NCBI RefSeq assembly: GCF_016745235.1 | Contig: NZ_JAELVM010000001.1 | Span: forward strand, 137,856-201,855 | Direction: 5' to 3' | From: Chryseobacterium endalhagicum | Lineage (GTDB): Bacteria; Bacteroidota; Bacteroidia; Flavobacteriales; Weeksellaceae | Length of the DNA stretch: 64,000 bases | Translations under genes and position numbers: made by a program | Notes under the pieces: generated by a model | What the model was told of the DNA's origin: nothing | The model's database searches: none | The model's input: only the letters and a program-made list of their open reading frames with translations | Shown: in pieces, positions 44,401 to 53,019 of the stretch | Numbering within the stretch: the stretch's first letter is position 1 | How the letters are laid out: each line of letters begins with the position of its first letter

Positions 44401-46452
44401 ACAAAATGTAATGGAACTCAGGGAGGATTCTCACCTTCTACACAATTTACGACTCCGCCAATTACGTACTGCCAGATGACAGGTACAGGAACTAACGACC
44501 ACATTTCGAATGTAACTGTGACTTCCGTGAATCCTGCCCTTACACCAATGAGTAATAACTCTGCACAGAATAATTACACCAGCTATACCACACCGGCTAC
44601 CCTTATTACCCTGGAAATAGGTTCAGCAGGTAACCAGATTTCCGTAGCAAAAGGATGGACAGCTGCTACTGCCAGTGATGCAGTAAGTGCATGGATAGAT
44701 TTCAACAGAAACGGAACATTTGAAACATCGGAGCAGATCATGGCTTCAGCATCAAGCACCACAACACCGGTTACGGCTAATTTTGCTGTTCCTGCAGGCG
44801 CTTATAACGGACCATTGACTACGACAATGAGAGTGGTGCTGAGACGTTCCAGTGCTCCTGTGATGTGTCAGAATGCCATAAACGGTGAAGTGGAAGACTA
44901 TGTGGTAAAACTGAAACCATGCAGTACAGATACCCCAACGAATCCAACGATTGGAACAATAACCCATAATTCAGCGGTTATTAACTGGACAAGTGCAACG
45001 AATAATCTTACTTATCTGTTGCAATACAGAGTACAGGGAACTACAGCATGGACCTCTGTATACGTTACGGCTGTTCCGTATACATTAAATAACCTGACGC
45101 CTTACACTACCTACGAAGTGCAGATCGCGGCTAACTGTGGTACTTCTGTAGGAAACTTCACACCAATCAGAGTATTTATGACAAAATGCGACCCTACGCC
45201 TCCGGGGATTACAGTGACCAATATCACTACAAATTCAGGACTCGTGACATGGTCGCCACTGGTAGCAGGATCTTCTTATATCATGAGATGGAGAAAAGTA
45301 GGAGCAGCGGCATGGACTACTGTAAACTTACCGGCTCCGCCTGCCAACACCTATCCATTAACAAACCTGGATCCATATACTAAATATGAAGTACAGGTGG
45401 CCAGCCAGTGTACAGGAGAGCCTAACCCTAATCCGTATTCCAATCCTGTAGTATTTACCACCTTAAGAACATGCGAACTTGCTCCTCCGGGATTAACGAT
45501 CAACCAGCTTACTCCTACAACGGCTGAAGTAGTATGGGATGGCTTCCCTGGAGCAACGTATATCCTGAGATACAGAAAAGTAGGGATTCCAAGCTGGACT
45601 AACATTCCAGTGGCTGTGAATGCTCATACAATAACAGGATTAATAGAAGACACGAAATATGAAATGCAGGTGGTGAATATCTGTAACGGTACGCCGGGTA
45701 CTTACACCCCTCCGTATTATTTTACAACACCAACTGTGATCTACTGCCAGATGACTTCCGAGAGCTCAGCGAATGAGCATATCTCCAAAGTAACGGTTAT
45801 CCCGAACGGAAGACCTAAGATGGAGAACGCTTCCGGACCTTCAACGTATACAGATTATACAGGAGTTCAGGGAACATTCATTGAAATGGTTCAGGGTTCT
45901 GCAGGGAATACCATTACCATTGAGAAAAAATGGAACGGAACCAATCACGACGAAGGTATTGCGGTATGGATTGACTTCAACAGAAACGGTTATTTTGATC
46001 CTGAAGAAAGAGTACTGGCATCACCACCAAACACTACAAGTCCTGTAACGGGAACATTTACTGTGCCTAATGACGCTTTTGTAAGCATGACCAGTTACAA
46101 ATATGTAGTGATGAGAGTGGCTCTCATGAGAGGCGGAATTCCGGTGAATTGTATGAAGATTAAAGATGGAGAAGTAGAAGATTACTCTGTCAGAATTTCT
46201 AAGCCTGGAATTGCCAACCCGGTTAACCAGACGGATATTATGATTTATCCTAACCCGGTAAGTTCAGTGCTGTATGTGAAAAATATCAGCAAAAGAGCGA
46301 AGTACAAGATTTATAATGCGGCAGCGCAGATCATTGGTGAAGGTATTTTACTGAACAACCAGATCAATGTAAGTAAACTGATCAACGGGGTTTATGTCAT
46401 AGATATCGAAGACAATGGAAAATCGGTACAAAAGAAGTTTATTAAAGAATAA
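41476..46452 (+). CDS. Giant T9SS-secreted protein 2: M12B-type metalloprotease with Fn3 and GEVED modules
   Basis: 1658 residues from MKKKSISFFFLCLFAMIHAQ; an in-frame GTG at 41446 overlaps the promoter. Signal peptide, a pro-region (about 20-195), a reprolysin-like domain (196-425) with HEIGHQLGGVHSF near 351 and the Met-turn SSIMGYAG near 381; then a cadherin- or Ig-like part (about 426-655), Fn3, GEVED, Fn3, GEVED, three Fn3, GEVED (the last 1423-1570) and a T9SS C-terminal domain (about 1586-1658). From the first Fn3 to the end it is near-colinear with the gene before it. A secreted multidomain protease attached or released at the cell surface is the likely role. Confidence 0.9.
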   Translation: MKKKSISFFFLCLFAMIHAQWTPAVFNAKGVDDGSKTDRYYSLDISQLKLQLSKAEETGKNAKPVIISLPTHDGKVEKFAVYSFPVVVKELADQYQLGSYVGVGIDDPSKYLRFSLAPNDFQSMIMQDGGYEFIEPANASKTIYRVHPKSGKNKTGFVCSTEESESAKHEIEGLHQKGKAFFNQPGDFSKNSDKKYRTLRLALSVCGEYTQYHGGTVAGALAAMNATITRINGVYEKDFALHLNLQNYPGLIYTNAATDPYSATENGVANGITGWNSQVQNVITAGVGNANYDIGHLFSPPGAGGNAGCIGCICRDNTSPTSNDKGSGWTSPGGNPPVGDNFDIDYVAHEIGHQLGGVHSFSYSAPQLGSPTSVEPGSGSSIMGYAGITGPTTDVQPHSDPYFNVTNITAIQANLISKTCDIETTITNTPPVIAPLTTYNIPKGTAFVLTASATDAENDPMTFNWEEVDIANEVINNANLGNTATGPSFRSVAPTASPTRYFPRLSSVLAGVLNNANSLWEAVSTVARTTKFTVTARDNNPNANQQQTQSATQTIIVGNNGPFIVNPTTVYNNGPTNVTWNVVNTNAAPYNAANVKIDFTTDNGVTWNVVAASTPNDGNQAVDFTAFPLTVGGTAKIRVSAINNVFYAIGTANIDTLPICTTNAPGGITVTAITQTQATVTWNASFNATYVFQYRVAGTTAWTTVNPAPTTNTVTLTGLAAGTHYEFQIANVCTGTQGTFSPVSTFVTLYCAATSTSTDNGYISNVTVAATNSYTMSNNSAAANYTDYSADAAKLITLVRGSVNNNFSISKSWPAATSSKAVSVWIDFNKNGTFETTERILNAGNNTVTPVTATFTVPATAYAGPLTTRMRVVLRDTSNPAACGNFTNGEVEDYAVKLIDQPACTTAAPSNITVTNLTPTTATVSWIAATNATYVLRYRKTGTAAWTTVDPVPAPGNNYTIPNLTEQTQYDVQVATKCNGTQGGFSPSTQFTTPPITYCQMTGTGTNDHISNVTVTSVNPALTPMSNNSAQNNYTSYTTPATLITLEIGSAGNQISVAKGWTAATASDAVSAWIDFNRNGTFETSEQIMASASSTTTPVTANFAVPAGAYNGPLTTTMRVVLRRSSAPVMCQNAINGEVEDYVVKLKPCSTDTPTNPTIGTITHNSAVINWTSATNNLTYLLQYRVQGTTAWTSVYVTAVPYTLNNLTPYTTYEVQIAANCGTSVGNFTPIRVFMTKCDPTPPGITVTNITTNSGLVTWSPLVAGSSYIMRWRKVGAAAWTTVNLPAPPANTYPLTNLDPYTKYEVQVASQCTGEPNPNPYSNPVVFTTLRTCELAPPGLTINQLTPTTAEVVWDGFPGATYILRYRKVGIPSWTNIPVAVNAHTITGLIEDTKYEMQVVNICNGTPGTYTPPYYFTTPTVIYCQMTSESSANEHISKVTVIPNGRPKMENASGPSTYTDYTGVQGTFIEMVQGSAGNTITIEKKWNGTNHDEGIAVWIDFNRNGYFDPEERVLASPPNTTSPVTGTFTVPNDAFVSMTSYKYVVMRVALMRGGIPVNCMKIKDGEVEDYSVRISKPGIANPVNQTDIMIYPNPVSSVLYVKNISKRAKYKIYNAAAQIIGEGILLNNQINVSKLINGVYVIDIEDNGKSVQKKFIKE

Positions 46453-46474
46453 TATTTAAATTTCAAAAATAGAT

Positions 46475-46502
46475 AAAGCCCTCGTAATGAGGGCTTTTTT
46501 AA
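46475..46502 (+). terminator. Terminator of T9SS paralogue 2
   Basis: AAAGCCCTC-GTAAT-GAGGGCTTT followed by T's; nearly the same as the terminator of paralogue 1. Confidence 0.8.
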
Positions 46503-46641
46503 TTATGGGTTTTGTATGATTTTTTTTTCGCTTTAATTTATATTTTATGAATTTTTTTTAGTTATAATGTTTTTTTAAATTATATTTTTAATATTTAATA
46601 GTTTTTGTTATTTAATAATCATTTTATATGTGTGTTTTGTT

Positions 46642-46649
46642 TATATTTG
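46642..46649 (+). promoter_or_regulatory. Promoter -7 box of T9SS paralogue 3
   Basis: TATATTTG followed by TCAAATTATAAAC, matching the downstream context at paralogues 1 and 2. The ATG is about 230 bases further on, giving a long leader. Confidence 0.45.
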
Positions 46650-46877
46650 TCAAATTATAAACAGAAACGATGAGATTATTGCAAATCATCAAATGAATTT
46701 GAGAAGATTTTGTTATTTCACGTAATGTTGATGTTCAAAAATACATATGTTTGGTTAGAGAAAAGATAATGCTTTGGGAAATAGTATTTGATGGCTGATG
46801 GATAAGCAATGGGTTTGTCCGTATTCATAGATTAAAACAGGATCAGAAAATTTACAACATATAATATAGAAAAAGCT

Positions 46878-49298
46878 ATGACTAAAAACTACTCTTTATT
46901 AACCATGTTATTATACCTCTTTCTTATTGGTTTTATAACAGGTGCATGTATTCCTACAACCTCACCTTTTCCTTATAGCGAAAGTTTTACCGCGAGCAAT
47001 GGTAATTTTACTTTTGTGAATGGTACACAAACCAATAAATGGTTCTACGGCAGCGCATCGGGAAATCCACCTAATGCTATTTATATTTCCAATACAACAG
47101 CAACTGCCAATAATTACAATATAGCTGCTGCCAGTGTTGTTCATGCCCACAAAGATATCGTTATTCCTGCAGGAACCACAGTTTGCAGCGTATCTTTCGA
47201 TTGGAGGGCTGCAGGAGAGAATGCCCAGGACTACCTGAGAATATGGCTTGTTCCTGCCAATTATACACCTGCAGCAGGAGTACAGATTACCCCGGCGGCT
47301 GGAAGAATAAAAGTAGGGACCGATTATAACGGACAGGGTACCTGGCAGTCCTATCTCAATACCAATGTGAATATAAGTTCTTTTGCAGGTGCCAATATGC
47401 GTTTGGTATTTGAATGGACGAATAATGCCAGTGCGGGTACACAGCCGCCGGCTACTGTAGATAATATCCTGATTAACGCCTGTTTTCCACCAACCGGGCC
47501 TACCGCAACCGCAGTAACACCTACCACCGCAACCCTGAACTGGACAGCACCCGCTCAGGTACCGGCCAACGGATATGAATACTATCTTTCAACCGTAAAT
47601 AATGCGCCCAATAATGGTACAGCAGCAACAGGAACTTCAAATAATGTTTCTGTTAATGTAAATCAACTATCAGTAAACACTTCCTACTTTTGGTGGGTAC
47701 GTTCTGCATGCAGTGCAACAGATAAGAGTGCCTGGGTACCGGGACCCGGTTTTACAACAAAAATATGCAGTACAGCTACTTCTGTAGTATCAGTCAATGC
47801 AATTACCCATAATTCAGCTTCGGTAACCTGGCCTCTGAATAATGGAGCAGATTCTTATAAAGTAAGATACAGAGCCGTAGGAACAACAACATGGAATACT
47901 GTAAATCAACCCGTAGCATTCCCTCCGGCAGCCGGAAATGCTCTTAATTTAACGAATTTAATCCCGAATACTTTATACGAAGTAGAAGTAGCCTTGGTAT
48001 GTAATGATACGACAGGACCTTACTCTCATAATGAATTTACAACAAGATGTGATCCGTCTCCTCCGAATGTAACCGTAAATAATATTACAACCAATTCCGC
48101 ATCAATAGCATGGTCACCGGTAGCCGCAAACCTTACCTACAGACTGAGATGGAGAGAAGTGGGAACCATCCCATGGAATTTTGTCAATCTTCCGGTACCT
48201 CCTGCCAGTACCTATGTTCTTCCAGGCCTTGCTCCCAACAAAACGTATGAAGTTCAGGTAGCCAGCCAGTGCCCTCCTGAAACGTTCTCGAATTCGAAAG
48301 TATTTACTACGGAAAGAACGTGTGAATTGCCGCCTTCCGGGCTTACCATGCTTCAGCTTCTGCCTACAACAGCACAAATCACATGGGATCCTTTCCCTGG
48401 AGCCACTTATATTCTGAGATACAGAAAAGTGGGAATTCCGAGCTGGACAGAAATTCAGACGCCTAATAACACGTATACATTAACAGGGCTGATAGAGCTT
48501 ACCAAATATGAGCTTCAGGTTGCCAACATCTGTAACGGGACACCTGGCAGCTTTACACCTCCGTACTTTTTTACAACACCTACAGTACAGTACTGTGGTA
48601 TGGCGTCAGGAAGTTCAGCTGGAGAACATATTGCAAAAGTTACCGTAAAACCGGCCGGCAGACCTCTGATGGAAAATACATCAGCAGCATCAGTCTATAC
48701 GGATTATACACAAACTCCGAAGGCATTGATAGAGCTGGTTCAGGGTTCTACCGGTAATGAGATTACCATAGAGAAAAAATGGACAGGTACGAACTATAAT
48801 GAAGGAATTGCGGCGTGGATAGATTTCAACAGGGACGGAGAATTTGGTATTGATGAAAGAATAATGGCTTCTGGCCCTAACACGGTAACGCCTGTTAAAG
48901 TAACCTTTGATGTGCCGGCCAATGCTGTTGTAAGCATGACTGATGATAAATATGTGGTTATGAGAGTGGCAATGAGAAGAAATGATATTCCTGTAGCATG
49001 TACGAATTTTGCGGAAGGAGAAGTGGAAGATTATAAGGTCAGAATCTTTAAAAATGCAGTATTTAACCCGCTTAATCAGAATGACTTCTTATTCTATCCA
49101 AATCCGGTAAGCACAATTTTGAATGTTAAGAATATCAGCAGTAAAGCCAATTATAAGCTTTATCACGCTGGTAAGCTTGTGTCAAGCGGAGTATTGCTGA
49201 ATAATAAAATCGATGTGAGCCAGCTGGTGAGTGGAGTATATGTCATTGATATCCAGGATCAGGGGAATTCCATTCAGGGGAAATTCATCAAAAGATAA
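46878..49298 (+). CDS. Giant T9SS-secreted protein 3: adhesin-like head with Fn3 and GEVED modules
   Basis: 806 residues. Signal peptide (LLTMLLYLFLIGFITGACIP), an N-terminal domain of the cleaved-adhesin / choice-of-anchor J type (about 25-200: PFPYSESFTASNG, VCSVSFDWRAAGENAQDYL), four Fn3 (202-295, 295-389, 389-479, 479-571), one GEVED (571-720, ending GEVEDYKVRI), and a T9SS C-terminal domain (733-806, FLFYPNPVS to KFIKR). It is the short member of the tandem family; its last three Fn3, GEVED and tail correspond to the ends of paralogues 1 and 2. A surface or matrix role is likely. Confidence 0.87.
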   Translation: MTKNYSLLTMLLYLFLIGFITGACIPTTSPFPYSESFTASNGNFTFVNGTQTNKWFYGSASGNPPNAIYISNTTATANNYNIAAASVVHAHKDIVIPAGTTVCSVSFDWRAAGENAQDYLRIWLVPANYTPAAGVQITPAAGRIKVGTDYNGQGTWQSYLNTNVNISSFAGANMRLVFEWTNNASAGTQPPATVDNILINACFPPTGPTATAVTPTTATLNWTAPAQVPANGYEYYLSTVNNAPNNGTAATGTSNNVSVNVNQLSVNTSYFWWVRSACSATDKSAWVPGPGFTTKICSTATSVVSVNAITHNSASVTWPLNNGADSYKVRYRAVGTTTWNTVNQPVAFPPAAGNALNLTNLIPNTLYEVEVALVCNDTTGPYSHNEFTTRCDPSPPNVTVNNITTNSASIAWSPVAANLTYRLRWREVGTIPWNFVNLPVPPASTYVLPGLAPNKTYEVQVASQCPPETFSNSKVFTTERTCELPPSGLTMLQLLPTTAQITWDPFPGATYILRYRKVGIPSWTEIQTPNNTYTLTGLIELTKYELQVANICNGTPGSFTPPYFFTTPTVQYCGMASGSSAGEHIAKVTVKPAGRPLMENTSAASVYTDYTQTPKALIELVQGSTGNEITIEKKWTGTNYNEGIAAWIDFNRDGEFGIDERIMASGPNTVTPVKVTFDVPANAVVSMTDDKYVVMRVAMRRNDIPVACTNFAEGEVEDYKVRIFKNAVFNPLNQNDFLFYPNPVSTILNVKNISSKANYKLYHAGKLVSSGVLLNNKIDVSQLVSGVYVIDIQDQGNSIQGKFIKR

Positions 49299-49318
49299 AC
49301 CTTAAAATTTTAATAAAC

Positions 49319-49350
49319 GAAAAGACTGTTCTATAAGGACAGTCTTTTTT
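49319..49350 (+). terminator. Terminator of T9SS paralogue 3
   Basis: AAAGACTGT and ACAGTCTTT form a nine-base perfect stem followed by T's. Confidence 0.75.
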
Positions 49351-49446
49351 GTATATCAGAACTTTATGGGCGGATGTTTTATTTACGCTTAATCACTGAC
49401 GAAATCAGAATTCTTTGCTTCCCTTAAATCAAACATATATTCATAG

Positions 49447-49561
49447 AAATTTTGCGCTAAAATCTCCCGCAGATCACACGAATGACACAGATTTTTTTTG
49501 CTTATCAGATTAGTGTTATCCGTGAATTTATTGTGAAATTTGTGTTTGAAATATTTCATCT
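49447..49561 (+). repeat. Dispersed intergenic repeat, copy 2
   Basis: Partner of 4736-4894 (shared AAATCTCCC(A/G)CAGATC, ACAGATTTTTT, TTAGTG(T/C)TATCCGTGAATT and GTGAAATTTGTGTTT blocks). This copy is shorter, without the central extra bases. It lies between two convergent genes; the rest of 49299-49671 contains only terminators. Confidence 0.6.
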
Positions 49562-49634
49562 TTGCGTTAAATTCTTAATGTCTGCCTGATAGGAATTTGC
49601 ATTTTTATAAATTCGTAACCAACTCCGGGATTCT

Positions 49635-49668
49635 AAAAACCCCGTCAGAATTGTTTCCGGCGGGGTTT
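49635..49668 (-). terminator. Terminator of the ruvB-coaE operon
   Basis: AAACCCCG and CGGGGTTT form an eight-base stem with a 16-base loop; on the minus strand it ends in T's just after the coaE stop. Confidence 0.65.
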
Positions 49669-49671
49669 ATT

Positions 49672-50295
49672 TTATTCGATACTGAAGATGATCTGTTCGG
49701 TCTGTTCCTTAAGATCCTCCAGGTTAGTATTGTTGTGAATAATACAGTCTGCCAGCTTGATCTTATCTTTTTCCGGCATTTGCTTTTCCATGACGGCTTC
49801 TACTTCACGGTAGGTTTTTCCGTCCCTGTCCATCACTCTTTTCGCTCTGATATTATCTTCGGCAGTCACCAGAAGCGATTTGTAGCATTGCCTATTCAGC
49901 TTTAATTCAAATAATAAGGCTGTTTCCTTAAAGACTAAATATTTAGTCTGCTTGTTAAGCCATTCTTCAAAATCAATCCTTACCGCCGGATGAATAATTT
50001 CATTTAATTCATGAAGCTGTTCCTTATTGCTGAATACTTTTTCGGCGACAAATTTTCTGTCGTACAAACCATTTTCATCATAGGCCTTATCGCCCAGTAA
50101 TGCTTTGATTCTTACTTTTAAATCCTCGCTTTCGTTCACGATGGCTTTTGCCCGGTCATCGGAATAATAAACCGGGAATCCGAATTCCTCAATGAATCGG
50201 GCTACGGTTGTCTTTCCTGAACCAATTCCCCCGGTAAGTCCAATGATCTTGGGTTCCGGTTCTGCTTTCTGTGTTTCTGAATGTAATTCTTCCAT
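49672..50295 (-). CDS. coaE: Dephospho-CoA kinase
   Basis: 207 residues. It phosphorylates dephospho-CoA, the last step of coenzyme A synthesis. The P-loop is GLTGGIGSGKTTVARFIEEF (from about residue 19); further CoaE blocks are VYYSDDRAKAIV, IIHPAVRIDFEEWL and VFKETALLFE. The first 17 residues (MEELHSETQKAEPEP) are a short acidic extension. Last gene of the leftward operon ruvB / PaiB-like / MBL / coaE, nine bases after the MBL gene stop. Confidence 0.93.
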   Translation of the reverse strand: MEELHSETQKAEPEPKIIGLTGGIGSGKTTVARFIEEFGFPVYYSDDRAKAIVNESEDLKVRIKALLGDKAYDENGLYDRKFVAEKVFSNKEQLHELNEIIHPAVRIDFEEWLNKQTKYLVFKETALLFELKLNRQCYKSLLVTAEDNIRAKRVMDRDGKTYREVEAVMEKQMPEKDKIKLADCIIHNNTNLEDLKEQTEQIIFSIE

Positions 50296-50304
50296 AGTTC
50301 AAAA

Positions 50305-51171
50305 TTAATATCCAAAAACATCATTAAAGCTGTGGATCTCGTCCAGTCTTACCCCTTTTTCAGTCATTTTAAGACTCGCCAGTTCGTTGTGGGCATCGTG
50401 CTCAAAGAACAGTAAATATTCGTTATCTACGCACTGTTTCAGGAACTTTCCTTTCTCTTCCATAGTCAGGAGAGGTCTGGTATCATATCCCATCACGTAA
50501 ACCTGGTTGATGTGTCCCGCAGTAGGAATAAGATCCGCTGCAAACACAATTGTCTTTTCCTGGTACTGGATCACCGGAAGCATTTGTTTTTCCGTGTGTC
50601 CGTCTACGAAAATCACATCCATCTTCAGATCAGGAGCAAAACCATAATTTCCTGTGGTAGGAAGCGGCAGAAAGTTAAGCTGTCCGCTCTCCTGGATTGG
50701 AAGGATATTCTCTTTCAAAAAGCTTGCTTTCTCTCGTGGATTAGGTTCTGTAGCCCATTTCCAGTGGTTCTCATTCGTCCAGAACTGTGCATTTTTAAAA
50801 GCAGGTCTGTATCCGGTTCTGTCGTCATTCCATTCAATAGCGCCACCACAGTGGTCAAAGTGAAGGTGCGTAAAGAATACATCCGTAATATCTTCTCTTA
50901 CGAAGCCGAATTTCTTTAGATTTTTATCAAGACTGTCATCTCCCCAAAGCGAATAATGCCCGAAGAATTTATCATCTTGTTTATTGCCGAGACCGCAGTC
51001 CACAAGGATCAGCTTCTTGCCGTCTTCTATAAGCAGGGATCTGGTTCCCAGTTCAATCAGGTTTTTGTCGTCTGCAGGATTGGTTTTTTCCCACAGACTC
51101 TTTGGGACGACTCCAAACATGGCACCGCCGTCCAGTTTAAATTTTCCACATTGTATTGGATATAGCTTCAT
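50305..51171 (-). CDS. Metallo-beta-lactamase-fold hydrolase
   Basis: 288 residues. The zinc site is THLHFDHCGG (HxHxDH) near residue 104, with further ligands in VDGHTEKQM, AADLIPTAGH and FFEHDA. The start resembles quorum-lactonase and AHL-type MBL hydrolases (LIELGTRSLLIEDGKKLILVDCG), which is not enough to assign lactonase activity. It is co-transcribed with coaE, ruvB and the PaiB-like gene. Confidence 0.85.
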   Translation of the reverse strand: MKLYPIQCGKFKLDGGAMFGVVPKSLWEKTNPADDKNLIELGTRSLLIEDGKKLILVDCGLGNKQDDKFFGHYSLWGDDSLDKNLKKFGFVREDITDVFFTHLHFDHCGGAIEWNDDRTGYRPAFKNAQFWTNENHWKWATEPNPREKASFLKENILPIQESGQLNFLPLPTTGNYGFAPDLKMDVIFVDGHTEKQMLPVIQYQEKTIVFAADLIPTAGHINQVYVMGYDTRPLLTMEEKGKFLKQCVDNEYLLFFEHDAHNELASLKMTEKGVRLDEIHSFNDVFGY

Positions 51172-51185
51172 ATATATTTTGATTA

Positions 51186-51797
51186 TTATTTCTTTATTAA
51201 TTTCATTTTCTCCGCAACTTTTCTGCCGTTCTCATCGGATTGTTCAAGTTCTGAGATAATATTCAGATAATCATGTTCTTTCCTGTTCTGAGAAAGTTTC
51301 TGCTTGATGAATATTTCCGTCGGAAATATTTTCATTCCGAAAGCACCCTTCATTTCTTTTTCCACAAATTCTCTGCCCATATCTTTGACCATCATCGGAC
51401 ACTTCTGGAAATTTTCATATTTCGCAGTTAGTTTTTCCAGATGATTGTACAGTTCATCATGATTCATCAGCTGCACTTTTCCGTGGATCTGTACCGCTTC
51501 ATAATTCCATGTGGAAACATTGATATGATCATACCAGCTGCTCGAAATATAAGCATGAGCTCCCAGAAAATCACAGAGCACTTCATCTCCGTCCTTAATG
51601 GTCTTTGCCTGAGGATTGGCTCTGGAAATATGAGTTTCCACATAGATATTCTCAGGATCATCTTCATTAAGCATCATCATCGCATGAGTCGCTCTTATTT
51701 TTTCAACCGAAGAAATAAGTAAGGCAAATGCATTTTCCCTGATGATTTCTTTCATCAGTTCATCATCTTCACTTCTGTATAACTTTGGAACAAACAT
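51186..51797 (-). CDS. PaiB-like FMN-binding protein
   Basis: 203 residues matching the PaiB family of FMN-binding split barrels: MFVPKLYRSEDDELMKEIIR, FALLISS, THAMMML, VETHISRANPQAK, AYISSSWY and STWNYEAVQIHGKVQL. In Bacillus, PaiB affects protease and sporulation gene expression; the biochemical activity is unclear and may be a flavin-dependent reductase. It sits between ruvB and the MBL gene. Confidence 0.87.
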   Translation of the reverse strand: MFVPKLYRSEDDELMKEIIRENAFALLISSVEKIRATHAMMMLNEDDPENIYVETHISRANPQAKTIKDGDEVLCDFLGAHAYISSSWYDHINVSTWNYEAVQIHGKVQLMNHDELYNHLEKLTAKYENFQKCPMMVKDMGREFVEKEMKGAFGMKIFPTEIFIKQKLSQNRKEHDYLNIISELEQSDENGRKVAEKMKLIKK

Positions 51798-51803
51798 AGA
51801 TGG

Positions 51804-52826
51804 TTAAAATAATTCTCCAGGACTTTTCGGTCTGGTTATGTTTAAATGCTGATAAGCTTTGTCGGTCACTTCTCTTCCTCTCGGTGTTCTGATGATGAAT
51901 CCTTCCTGAATCAGAAACGGTTCGTAAACTTCTTCCAATGTTTCCGGATTTTCAGCAATGGAAGTCGCCAGCGCGGAAATTCCTACCGGTTTTCCTTTGA
52001 AGTTTTCAATCATGACACGCATGATTTTATTATCCATTTCATCCAAACCAAATTCATCCACATTAAGAGAATTCAATGCATATTTTGTGATGTTGATCTC
52101 AATTTCTCCGTTCCCTTTGATCTCAGCGAAATCACGTACCCTTCTTAGCAGAGCATTCGCAATTCTGGGAGTTCCACGGCTTCTTCTCGCAATTTCTATA
52201 GCGGCATCTTCATAAATCTTACATCCCAAAACCCTTGCACTTCTCTGAATAATCATCGATAAAAGCTCAACCGAATAATACTCAAGCCTGCTTTGAATTC
52301 CAAATCTGGCCAGCATCGGCTTTGTCAGCATTCCGCTTCTTGTGGTAGCACCTACCAAAGTAAAAGGATTCAGGCCGATCTGTACACTTCTCGCATTAGG
52401 GCCGGTTTCCAGCATAATGTCTATCTTATAATCCTCCATGGCAGAATACAGGTACTCTTCCACAATAGGCGACAGACGGTGGATTTCATCAATAAAAAGA
52501 ACATCATTTTCCTCCAGATTCGTTAGTAAACCCGCTAAACTTCCGGGTTTGTCCAAAACAGGACCGGAAGTAATCTTACAGCCTACTCCAAGTTCATTCG
52601 CGATAATATTGGCTAAAGTGGTTTTACCAAGACCCGGCGGACCATGAAGAAGAACATGATCAAGAGCACCCCCCCGTTTTTTGGCAGCACTGACAAAAAC
52701 TTCAAGGTTTTCCAAAGTTTTTCTCTGTCCCGCAAAGTCCTTAAAACTCTGGGGACGGATCTGCTCCTCCTGCATAAGCTCTTCATGCGAGTAGTTTTCC
52801 CTGTCTGGATGTAAAAAATCTGGCAT
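51804..52826 (-). CDS. ruvB: Holliday junction helicase RuvB
   Basis: 340 residues, normal length. The AAA+ motor drives branch migration with RuvA. Walker [17 protein letters not shown], Walker [11 protein letters not shown], sensor 1 VGATTRSG, the arginine-finger region [10 protein letters not shown] and sensor 2 [16 protein letters not shown] are present, and a C-terminal winged-helix domain contacts DNA ([24 protein letters not shown]). It heads the leftward operon with promoter boxes at 52846-52862. Confidence 0.96.
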   Translation of the reverse strand: MPDFLHPDRENYSHEELMQEEQIRPQSFKDFAGQRKTLENLEVFVSAAKKRGGALDHVLLHGPPGLGKTTLANIIANELGVGCKITSGPVLDKPGSLAGLLTNLEENDVLFIDEIHRLSPIVEEYLYSAMEDYKIDIMLETGPNARSVQIGLNPFTLVGATTRSGMLTKPMLARFGIQSRLEYYSVELLSMIIQRSARVLGCKIYEDAAIEIARRSRGTPRIANALLRRVRDFAEIKGNGEIEINITKYALNSLNVDEFGLDEMDNKIMRVMIENFKGKPVGISALATSIAENPETLEEVYEPFLIQEGFIIRTPRGREVTDKAYQHLNITRPKSPGELF

Positions 52827-52845
52827 TAATTCATTTCATTTACCT

Positions 52846-52862
52846 CAAAGATAACAAATTTA
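52846..52862 (-). promoter_or_regulatory. Overlapping promoter boxes of ruvB
   Basis: On the minus strand TATCTTTG (52846-52853) and TAAATTTG (52855-52862) lie side by side, so two start points are possible. Confidence 0.5.
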
Positions 52863-52945
52863 GACTAAGGTTGAGGTTTAGACTGAGAAAATTCAGGGAT
52901 TGAAAAGGCTGAGACAGAGGCTGAGGTTAAGGTAAAGGCTAACTT
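52862..52945. repeat. Degenerate GAGGCTGAGGTTAAGG tract
   Basis: A purine-rich run of variants of (A/G)G(A)CT(A/G)AGG, e.g. TAGACTAAGGTTGAGG and GAGGCTGAGGTTAAGG, similar to 4461-4497. It has no coding capacity. Confidence 0.4.
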
Positions 52946-52972
52946 GGATTTAGAGGATTAATATATTTTAAG

Positions 52973-52980
52973 TATTTTTG
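52973..52980 (+). promoter_or_regulatory. Promoter -7 box of hutI
   Basis: TATTTTTG, 40 bases upstream of the hutI ATG. Confidence 0.5.
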
Positions 52981-53019
52981 AGAGTAAATTAATTATAAAC
53001 AAGCGGTAGCTTAAGATCA

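Larger units (their letters stand above)
46453..46877 (+). other. Intergenic region with promoter and micro-frame upstream of paralogue 3
   Basis: After the terminator at 46475-46502 the region is very AT-rich. It carries the -7 box TATATTTG (46642-46649) and a nine-codon frame (46670-46696, MRLLQIIK then stop) that parallels the KLLQYIEK reading just before paralogue 2. No other gene is visible. Confidence 0.5.

Noticed and set aside
36815-49298. Array of direct repeats as a mobile element
   Set aside because: The repeated DNA is in frame and encodes Fn3 and GEVED modules; there is no transposase or terminal inverted repeat.
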